From positions 15,748,001-15,812,000 of the forward strand of contig NC_091968.1 in assembly GCF_036711975.1 (NCBI RefSeq): a stretch of 64,000 nucleotides of DNA, read 5' to 3'. Each line of letters starts with the position of its first letter. The first letter of the stretch is position 1. This DNA is from Onthophagus taurus. Lineage: Eukaryota; Arthropoda; Insecta; Coleoptera; Scarabaeidae. Below are positions 61,958 through 64,000 of this stretch, piece after piece. The translations under genes and the position numbers were made by a program. Under the pieces are notes generated by a model, which did no database searches, was not told the origin of the DNA, and saw only the letters and a program-made list of their open reading frames with translations.

Positions 61958-63843
61958 ATGGCTCCGCCAAAAAAGGAAATGTCATTTCCGCGATGACTAC
62001 ACTAAAGAGTCGTCTTTTATTAAGAAAGGAAGAACAAACGAAGAAGCATTTTGTACAGTTTGCAAGATATACATTTCAGTGAGCCATGGAGGGTAAGGGT
62101 GACGTAAAGCATCATAATGAGACAATTGGACATAAAACCAAAATATCATCTTCATCATCGTCACGCAAAATAGACAGTTTCTGTGTGAAAACTGATTCAA
62201 ATGAACATTTGTTAGTGTGCGCAGCTGAACTCACAACAGCGTACAAAGTAATCAACCATCATCAATCTTTTAAATCACTTGAATGTTTAAGTAAACTAGA
62301 TTCCTTAATGTATCCAGATTCGAAAATAGCAGCCAAAAAATCTTCGGCCAGAACGAAAGCAACTGCTATCATCAAGCATATTTTGGCACCATATTCTGTG
62401 TCTCAGTGTGTTTCGAATTTGGAATCTGCCTCATTTTATGGAATCGGTACCGATGCAAGCAACCACAAAGCAGTAAAACTTTTTCCGATTACTATTCAAT
62501 TCTTTGACATGAAAGAAGGTATAAAAACAAAATTATTAAGGCTGCAAGCTTTGCCGGATGAAACTTCTGATACTATATCAAAGTATTGTCTGAAAACACT
62601 AAAAGACCTAAATATTTCTTCTAAGAAGTTGGTGGCGTTCTGTGGTGATAACACGAATACAAATTTTGGTGGAACTGAAAGGAGAGGATTGTGTAATGTT
62701 TTTCACAAATTAAAAATCGAACTTAATAGAGAAATAGAAGGTGTGGGTTGTCCAGTCCACATGTTACACAACTCGATATCGTCAGCTGCAGATACACTAA
62801 ATATTGATTGTGAAATAATGGTCATTACGATTTTCAAATACTTCTCAATCTATACCGTCAGAACAGAAAGGCTTCAAACTTGTTGCGAATATGTAGATAT
62901 CTCATACCAAACAGTGTTATCCCATTCACGTACTAGGTGGCTTTCCTTAATGCCAGCCATTGAGAGAATTTTAAAAATGTGGGAACCACTGAAAGAATTC
63001 TTTGATAATGAGCCAAACGCGCCGAATATATTAAATGAGTTTTTTAGAAAACCTCTGGCAAAGGTTTATTTTTCATTTATGCATTCCCAGGCTTTTCTTT
63101 TTCATAAGCAGACATTAAAAGTGGAAAAGTCTAACATCACTATTATGGAGGTCAAGAATCTCATTGACAATATGAAAAAAATGCTCCAAGAGAGTAAAGC
63201 CTCTAATTTTATTGGTATGATGGCTAAACAACTAATAAATGATCTGAGAAAAACTAAGCCTGAATTAGAGAATGATTTAAAAATATTTGAAAAGGACGTT
63301 GTAATGTTTTATGACAATGCCATAGATTATATTGAGAAATGGACGACACAATTGGATCATTTCAAATCATTTGACTGGATACTTTTAACTAAAGTACCGG
63401 AGTGGATTAATATAGAGGAGAGCATTTTATATTTGAATGAAAAAGGGGCGTCTATCATTGGCGATGATTGTTTTCCTGAATTTGTTCATTTGAAGGAGAT
63501 TATTAAAAAATACGTTGAAAGTGAAGAATGGGAAACAAAAAATGTCAGTGAAAGATGGGTGAAGGTTTTTGAAACTGAAACGCCATATGAGTTAACTCAA
63601 TTCAAGAAAATTTGTCAATATGTTTTCAGTATACCCTGTCATAACGCATTTGTAGAACGTATATTTTCATTAATGACCGCTCTGTGGACTGACGAAAGTA
63701 ACCGCTTGGAAGTCGAAACAGTGGAGGCTATTTTACAGTGCAAAGTTAATTTTAATATGAGTTGTGGAAATTTTTACAAATTCGTAAAAGGAAATCCCCA
63801 ACTATTGTCCCAGGTTAAATCGTCTGATAAATATTTAAAATGA
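61958..63843 (+). CDS. hAT-like transposase, nearly intact (SCAND3/ZBED-type)
   Basis: The main frame (62086-63843, 585 codons) is uninterrupted. It contains FYGIGTDASNHKAVKLFP and FCGDNTNTNFGG with acidic residues of the RNase H-like core, CPVHMLHNSISSA, SRTRWLSLMPAIER, and the C-terminal dimerisation block SIPCHNAFVERIFSLMTALW. Upstream, from about 61982, another frame reads a Cys/His finger (FCTVCKIYISVSHGG), then KGDVKHHNETIGHK continues in the main frame. A one- or two-base shift at 62085-62095 thus separates the finger from the body. With that exception the gene looks functional. A domesticated host gene is possible but not supported by any sign of introns. No terminal repeats were found before the window ends. 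Confidence 0.75.
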
Positions 63844-64000
63844 TACATGTATTTGTTACCTATGTATATACCTATCTTGTAACTATTAAACTAATAAATT
63901 TGTTATGTGTACTTATGGCTACGGGTATATGTATTTACTTTTTCAACTACAAACCTCCTATACACTACCAGATTAAATTAAAAAATCAATTTCCTACATT
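63844..64000. other. AT-rich tail after the hAT gene
   Basis: Contains AATAAATT (63893-63900) as a likely polyadenylation signal. No other feature before the window edge. Confidence 0.4.

Noticed and set aside
14150..64000. Ordinary host genes, tRNA or rRNA genes
   Set aside because: No multi-exon host gene, cloverleaf or ribosomal sequence could be supported anywhere in the window.

Overview
The window is AT-rich animal DNA, most likely from an insect, because almost every gene in it belongs to a virus-like or transposable element family common in insect genomes. I see no convincing ordinary host gene, tRNA or rRNA. The exact species cannot be told from sequence alone; a beetle, hemipteran or similar repeat-rich arthropod would fit.

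Positions 1 to about 14150 hold the right-hand part of an endogenous Maverick/Polinton (adintovirus-like) DNA virus. The left end, including any integrase, lies outside the window. The genes are intact and tightly packed. On the minus strand are a fibre-like coiled-coil protein (cut by the window edge), a DUF8207-type protein and the packaging ATPase. On the plus strand are a phospholipase A2 protein, an adenain-like protease, minor and major capsid proteins, a small overlapping ORF, a conserved hypothetical, a complete matrix metalloproteinase, an orphan ORF, a protein-primed type B DNA polymerase and a small membrane protein. The element ends in three 63-bp tandem repeats and a cluster of CRE-like (TGACGTCA) sites. 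The protease has no good start of its own. It lies in the -1 frame behind a correctly phased A AAA AAC heptamer at the end of the phospholipase ORF, which points to programmed frameshifting. The morphogenesis genes (ATPase, protease, two capsid proteins) and the polymerase form the core of a virion-producing element. The metalloproteinase and the fibre are the unusual accessory parts.

From 14150 to the end the window is a dense, nested graveyard of other elements. In order these are: a DUF7869/Sola-like transposase remnant; fragments with a psq helix-turn-helix, an unrecognised family and a DD41D mariner; a BED-finger hAT; a minus-strand LINE tail; a complete Sola-like transposon with ATAT target duplications (22510-26202); a decayed spliced CIDE-N-like gene; a foldback element with about 600-bp arms (28863-33998) that holds a jockey-like LINE and a palindromic TA element; a minus-strand hAT; an onion-like nest of four TA-target elements inside a DD41D mariner (36985-43460), which also contains a pogo/Tigger element; a P-element/THAP transposase; a degenerate Ty3/Gypsy; a younger complete Ty3/Gypsy with both LTRs (50411-55373); a Crypton tyrosine recombinase fragment; a MITE; another DD41D mariner inserted beside a Mutator-like transposase gene; a piggyBac fragment; and a nearly intact hAT transposase (62086-63843).

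The contrast between the unbroken viral genes and the decayed transposons around them suggests that the Polinton integrated recently, or that its genes have been kept under selection. Nesting gives relative ages: the Polinton is probably younger than the transposase remnant it abuts; Gypsy-2 is younger than the palindromic element it splits; and the mariner at 56.7-58.3 kb and the DUF7869 fragment at 59.0-59.8 kb are probably younger than the Mutator-like gene they break.
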